Under the pieces are notes generated by a model. The model was not told the DNA's origin, did not search any database, and saw nothing but the letters and a program-made list of their open reading frames with translations. A DNA stretch of 17,965 nucleotides from Anaerolineales bacterium (GTDB lineage Bacteria; Chloroflexota; Anaerolineae; Anaerolineales; Villigracilaceae). Positions 14,903 through 17,965 of this stretch are shown piece after piece. The first letter of the stretch is position 1, and every line of letters starts with the position of its first letter. Location: the NCBI GenBank assembly GCA_020847355.1, contig JADLCG010000151.1, forward strand, positions 1 to 17,965. The letters run 5' to 3'. The translations under genes and the position numbers were made by a program.

Positions 14903-16669
14903 TTAACGCGAACCTTTTCTGCCGAATTGTTTTTCCAAACTATCTACGGAGAGGTGGATCATCGTCGGGCGGCCATGCGGACAAGTGCGCGGCGCTTGGC
15001 AGGCTTCCAGATCGCGCGTTAATGCGGATTGCTCTTCTTTCGTCAGCGTTTGCCCGCCTTTGACCGCCATGCGTTTGCAGACGCGCGCGGCTATTTTCGC
15101 CTCCACTTCTGCGGCGAGCGGGGTTTCATCTTCTTCAAAATCTTCGACCAAAGCGCGCAAGGCGGTGGCTGGGTCTGCGCCGCTGAATAAAGCGGGCATG
15201 GCGCGTACTTGAAAAGCGTTGCCGCCGAATTCTTCCACTTCAAAGCCGAAGCGTTGTAAAAGCTCCAGTTGGGCAACCAGCGCTTTGGCGGATTGCGGCG
15301 GGAGCGTCACAATTTCCGGCGTGAGCAAGGCTTGGGCGGGGATGTTTTTGTTTTCGCGTTGCGCCATTAATTTCTCAAACAAGACTCTTTCGTGCGCGGC
15401 ATGTTGATCAATGAGATATAAACCGTCCGGACCTTCGGCAACGAGATAGGTCGCGCCAATTTGACCAATTAGCCTTAAGAGCGGCAAGCCAACGCGCGGC
15501 AAAGTTTCTTGTTGAGTGACGCTAGACGAAGAGGTTTGCGCCGCTTCGGCAGATAACGGCGGATTATCTATGGTCAATTCTGCATCGTGCGCGATGGACC
15601 AATCTATGCCTATTTCGCGTTGGGCAGATTCAGTTTGGGAGCGCGTTCCCCATAGTTGCGGCGAGACGGTCGGCACGGGCGTGTAAGCCAGCAAAGCCTT
15701 ACGCACCGAGCGTTGTACGAAGCTGAAGATTTTATCCTGTTGTTTGAAGCGCACTTCGGCTTTGGTGGGGTGGACGTTGACATCCACGTCTTCGGCAGGG
15801 ATATCTAAAAATAAAACTGTCAGTGGGTAACGCCCAACCATCAATAAGGTGTGATATGCCTGTAGTAGCGCCGAGTTCAAAGAAATTTCCTGTACCCAAC
15901 GCCCATTGATGAAAAATGTAAGCTCCTTGCGGTTCGAGCGCGTGAGCGAAGTGGGGCTGATGAAACCGGCAATGCTCAAACCGTAATCTTCCTGTGCCAT
16001 CACTTCCAACATTTGCTTGGCAACGTCTACGCCGTATAACGCGGCGAGGATGGCGCGCCGATCTCCATCTCCGGCGGTTTGCAAGGTGATTTGTTTGCCG
16101 TCGGTCAACTTGAAGCGTACCTGCGGATAAGCCAACGCATAGCGCGTGACCAGCGCGTCAATTGCGCGTTTTTCGGTCACGTCGGTTTTCAAAAATTTTA
16201 AGCGGGCTGGCACATTGTAAAAAAGATTTTCCACGCGCACGGTGGCGCCAAGCGGCGCGCCGACTTTTTCAACCTTGCCGGAAATGCCGCCTTCCACTTT
16301 TATGCGCGCGCCTTCTTTGGCGGATTCCACGCGCGCGGTGATCGTCATTTGTGAAACGGAGCCGATCGAAGCCAGCGCTTCGCCGCGAAACCCCAATGTT
16401 TGGATGTGGAACAAGTCCTCGGACTGAACCAGTTTCGAGGTCGCATGGCGCGCCGCGGCGAGTTCAAGTTCGTTTGCCGGAATGCCGTGTCCGTCATCCG
16501 CCACTTCAATCAAAGTTTTGCCGGCATCTGCAATTGAAATGAAAATATTTTTCGCTCCGGCGTCGAGCGCGTTTTCAACCAATTCTTTCACGACCGAAGC
16601 CGGGCGTTCCACCACCTCGCCGGCGGCAATTTGCGAAGAAACTTCTGAAGATAATAAACGAATGGGCAT
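14903..16669 (-). CDS. mutL: DNA mismatch repair protein MutL with endonuclease motif
   Basis: 588 residues from ATG 16669, the usual length. The N-terminal GHKL ATPase shows Glu29 and Asn33 in KELVENALDAGA, DDGHGIP, the ATP lid region TLGFRGEALASIGS and RKELTFFINGRWV. The C-terminal domain has the metal-binding endonuclease motif DQHA-x2-E-x4-E (Asp421 to Glu432) and the late CPHGRPT motif (Cys563). This MutL should therefore nick DNA itself, as in organisms without MutH. It coordinates strand removal after MutS finds a mismatch; mutS is not in the window. The frame continues 70 codons upstream, but that stretch overlaps the divergent HAD gene and its promoter and does not resemble MutL. MPIRLLSSEV is the usual MutL N-terminus. 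The start is predicted to be leaderless. Confidence 0.96.
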   Translation of the reverse strand: MPIRLLSSEVSSQIAAGEVVERPASVVKELVENALDAGAKNIFISIADAGKTLIEVADDGHGIPANELELAAARHATSKLVQSEDLFHIQTLGFRGEALASIGSVSQMTITARVESAKEGARIKVEGGISGKVEKVGAPLGATVRVENLFYNVPARLKFLKTDVTEKRAIDALVTRYALAYPQVRFKLTDGKQITLQTAGDGDRRAILAALYGVDVAKQMLEVMAQEDYGLSIAGFISPTSLTRSNRKELTFFINGRWVQEISLNSALLQAYHTLLMVGRYPLTVLFLDIPAEDVDVNVHPTKAEVRFKQQDKIFSFVQRSVRKALLAYTPVPTVSPQLWGTRSQTESAQREIGIDWSIAHDAELTIDNPPLSAEAAQTSSSSVTQQETLPRVGLPLLRLIGQIGATYLVAEGPDGLYLIDQHAAHERVLFEKLMAQRENKNIPAQALLTPEIVTLPPQSAKALVAQLELLQRFGFEVEEFGGNAFQVRAMPALFSGADPATALRALVEDFEEDETPLAAEVEAKIAARVCKRMAVKGGQTLTKEEQSALTRDLEACQAPRTCPHGRPTMIHLSVDSLEKQFGRKGSR

Positions 16670-16675
16670 GCGTAA

Positions 16676-16703
16676 ATTATACATGCTTCTCGTAATGTAT
16701 AAT
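16676..16703. promoter_or_regulatory. Interlocked divergent promoters of mutL and the HAD gene
   Basis: A TATAAT on the minus strand (16681-16676) lies six bases before the mutL ATG. A second TATAAT on the plus strand (16698-16703) lies six bases before the HAD ATG at 16710. Only 16 bases separate the two boxes, so the -35 region of the plus-strand promoter covers the mutL -10 box, and the reverse. Confidence 0.75.
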
Positions 16704-16709
16704 CGCAAA

Positions 16710-17345
16710 ATGAAAATTACCACCATCTTTTTTGATTTAGACGATACCTTATATCCGGCGCGGGTGGGGTTGTGGGCGGCGATCAAAGAACGCATGAATT
16801 TATACCTGCGCGAAGAGTTGAATATTCCGGCGGAGGAAGTTCCGGTTTTGCGCGAAAAATATTTTTTGCAATACGGCACGACCTTGCGCGGCTTGCAGGC
16901 GCATCATCAAGTGAACACTGCAGATTATTTAGCCTTTGTGCATGATCTGCCGCTACAGGATTTTCTAACTCCCGATCCGCTGCAACGCGAAACGCTCGCC
17001 GCGCTCCCGACCCGTAACTTGATCTTCACCAATGCAGATCGCTTCCACGCTCAAAGAGTGTTGACCCATCTGCAATTGCAGGATTTATTTTCAGAAATTG
17101 TGGACGTGAATGCGGTGGCGCCGTATTGCAAACCCATGCCCCAATCTTTTGAATTGGCGCTACAACTTGCCGGCGAGACTGACCCAACGCAGTGCGTGAT
17201 GATTGACGATCTCAGCCGCACGACGCAAGCCGCGCGGCAAACCGGTTTGAAGAGCATTTTGTTTAACGAAGAATATCGTCCACAGGATGCAGACGCGCAG
17301 TTGACAGATTGGCAGAAACTGCCCGAAATTTTGGAAAACCTTTAA
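16710..17345 (+). CDS. HAD-superfamily pyrimidine 5'-nucleotidase-like phosphatase
   Basis: 212 residues from ATG 16710, a soluble phosphatase of the haloacid dehalogenase superfamily. Motif I is Asp9-x-Asp11-x-Thr13 (FFDLDDTLYP), motif II is Thr107 in TNADRFH, motif III Lys141 in KPMPQSF, and motif IV Asp166-Asp167 (MIDDLSRT). The FDLDDTLYP start, an all-helical cap between about 20 and 90, and KP-x-P-x-x-F are characteristic of the SDT1/PHM8 pyrimidine 5'-nucleotidase group, which dephosphorylates UMP and CMP. Related HAD phosphatases cannot be excluded, so the substrate is inferred. An open frame continues 76 codons upstream inside the mutL antisense strand and is spurious. The start is behind a TATAAT box with no Shine-Dalgarno. 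Confidence 0.88.
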   Translation: MKITTIFFDLDDTLYPARVGLWAAIKERMNLYLREELNIPAEEVPVLREKYFLQYGTTLRGLQAHHQVNTADYLAFVHDLPLQDFLTPDPLQRETLAALPTRNLIFTNADRFHAQRVLTHLQLQDLFSEIVDVNAVAPYCKPMPQSFELALQLAGETDPTQCVMIDDLSRTTQAARQTGLKSILFNEEYRPQDADAQLTDWQKLPEILENL

Positions 17346-17377
17346 GCGAAGCGCGCGACTGTTTCTTATATAAATCG

Positions 17378-17383
17378 TATAAT
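17378..17383 (+). promoter_or_regulatory. Putative -10 box of the CtpA-like gene
   Basis: A perfect TATAAT stands 66 bases before the start codon, giving a leader of about 60 bases. No strong -35 is seen at 17 bases. Unlike several other genes here, this one has a normal leader and a ribosome binding site. Confidence 0.5.
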
Positions 17384-17439
17384 TATTTCAGCCTGCTTTA
17401 ATCCCAGTTCGGTATCTTTAGTGAGCATTCGTTAAACTT

Positions 17440-17444
17440 GGAGG
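17440..17444 (+). promoter_or_regulatory. Ribosome binding site of the CtpA-like gene
   Basis: GGAGG ends five bases before GTG at 17450 and selects that start codon. Confidence 0.85.
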
Positions 17445-17449
17445 ATTGC

Positions 17450-17965
17450 GTGAATAAAACATTGAAGTATATTTTTGTATTTTTGGTCGTGGCTTTGATC
17501 GGCGTTGGCTCTTTTGCCGGCGGCTTCGTGACGGGGCACGTCTTCCCGTACACTGGTTTGTCCATTCCCGGTTTGGAAGCTCCGACGGAAGCGCCCACCA
17601 CTACCCCGAATCAGCAAGCCGCCACGCCAGAAGACGTGCAAGCTTTGTTTGCCCCTTTTTGGGAAGCGTGGAATTTAGTCCATCAAAATTATGTGGATCA
17701 ACCAGTAGACGATCTCGCCTTAATGCGCGGCGCGATTACCGGCATGATGGACGCTTTGGGCGATAAGCATTCCTCTTATATGGATCCCAAAAATTACGCC
17801 GACGCGAATCAAAATTTGGAAGGCGAATATGAAGGCATTGGCGCGTATGTGGATACGACTACGAAATATCTCACCATTACCAGCCCGATGCCGGATTCCC
17901 CAGCCGAAAAAGCGGGGCTAAAACCCGGCGACCAGATCGTAAAAATTGACGGCGAAGATATGACC
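17450..17965 (+). CDS. S41-family C-terminal processing protease (CtpA-like), 3' end outside the window
   Basis: The frame from GTG 17450 is open for 172 codons to the window edge. It begins with a basic residue pair and a membrane helix or signal anchor (about 7-32), then a short Pro/Thr-rich linker (about 45-58). A helical segment follows, with the family-typical FWEAWNLVHQNYVD, LMRGAITGMMDALGDKHSSYMDP and LEGEYEGIGAYVD. The start of a PDZ domain is visible (MPDSPAEKAGLKPGDQIVKIDGEDM). These are hallmarks of CtpA-type peptidases, which trim or degrade proteins outside the membrane using a Ser-Lys dyad. The catalytic core is cut off, so activity cannot be judged. It is a different gene from the S41-like lipoprotein at 8787-10169: the two share the family but little sequence. 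Confidence 0.9.
   Translation, partial: MNKTLKYIFVFLVVALIGVGSFAGGFVTGHVFPYTGLSIPGLEAPTEAPTTTPNQQAATPEDVQALFAPFWEAWNLVHQNYVDQPVDDLALMRGAITGMMDALGDKHSSYMDPKNYADANQNLEGEYEGIGAYVDTTTKYLTITSPMPDSPAEKAGLKPGDQIVKIDGEDMT

Noticed and set aside
16482..16709. 76-codon N-terminal extension of the HAD protein
   Set aside because: It lies antisense to the start of mutL and shows no similarity to the HAD family, whose members begin close to the FDLDDT motif. A promoter sits immediately before ATG 16710.
16670..16879. 70-codon N-terminal extension of MutL
   Set aside because: MutL proteins begin with MPI-x-x-L directly. The extension is antisense to the HAD gene and crosses both promoters.

Overview
This window reads as ordinary bacterial chromosome from a Chloroflexota lineage, most likely class Anaerolineae. 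That assignment is inference. It rests on exported proteins with short Pro/Thr-rich stretches just after a lipobox or membrane anchor, a PlsY of unusual motif composition, and a small membrane protein resembling DUF5656. No phage, transposon, CRISPR array, rRNA or tRNA gene was seen. Genes are densely packed on both strands and the largest gene-free stretch (6244-6529) is a regulatory leader.

Layout, left to right: a C-terminal fragment of an unrecognised protein (1-264, +); a minus-strand pair of a DUF5656-like membrane protein and divergent plsY (1927-317); a plus-strand pair of a membrane protein and gyrB (1988-4983); a shared bidirectional terminator; and metK (minus) behind a complete SAM-I riboswitch with terminator and antiterminator. 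Next comes a five-gene minus-strand block (11903-6530) made largely of exported, membrane-attached proteins: a beta-sandwich lipoprotein, an unrecognised protein, an S41-like lipoprotein lacking the catalytic Lys, a C39-like protein with TPR repeats, and a SUMF1/FGE-fold lipoprotein lacking the copper-binding cysteines. After a divergent boundary follow an SDR-type threonine 3-dehydrogenase-like gene and a LysM surface protein (both +). These converge on a GGDEF diguanylate cyclase and mutL (both -). Finally, a HAD pyrimidine 5'-nucleotidase-like gene and the start of a CtpA-like S41 protease lie on the plus strand and run to the window edge.

Housekeeping functions are phospholipid synthesis (plsY), DNA topology (gyrB), SAM synthesis (metK) and mismatch repair (mutL). 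The rest is mainly cell-surface biology: six proteins have a lipobox or membrane segment and a Pro/Thr-rich tether.

Two classes of translation start are visible. plsY, gyrB, metK, the dehydrogenase and the terminal S41 gene have Shine-Dalgarno sequences. At least six other genes have a -10-like hexamer only 6-9 bases before the start codon and no Shine-Dalgarno, which suggests leaderless or nearly leaderless mRNAs.

I did not find a clear new defence or mobile system. The best leads are the leaderless promoter pattern, the interlocked mutL/HAD divergent promoters, the active-site-depleted surface operon, and the terminator hairpin that encodes the end of the diguanylate cyclase.
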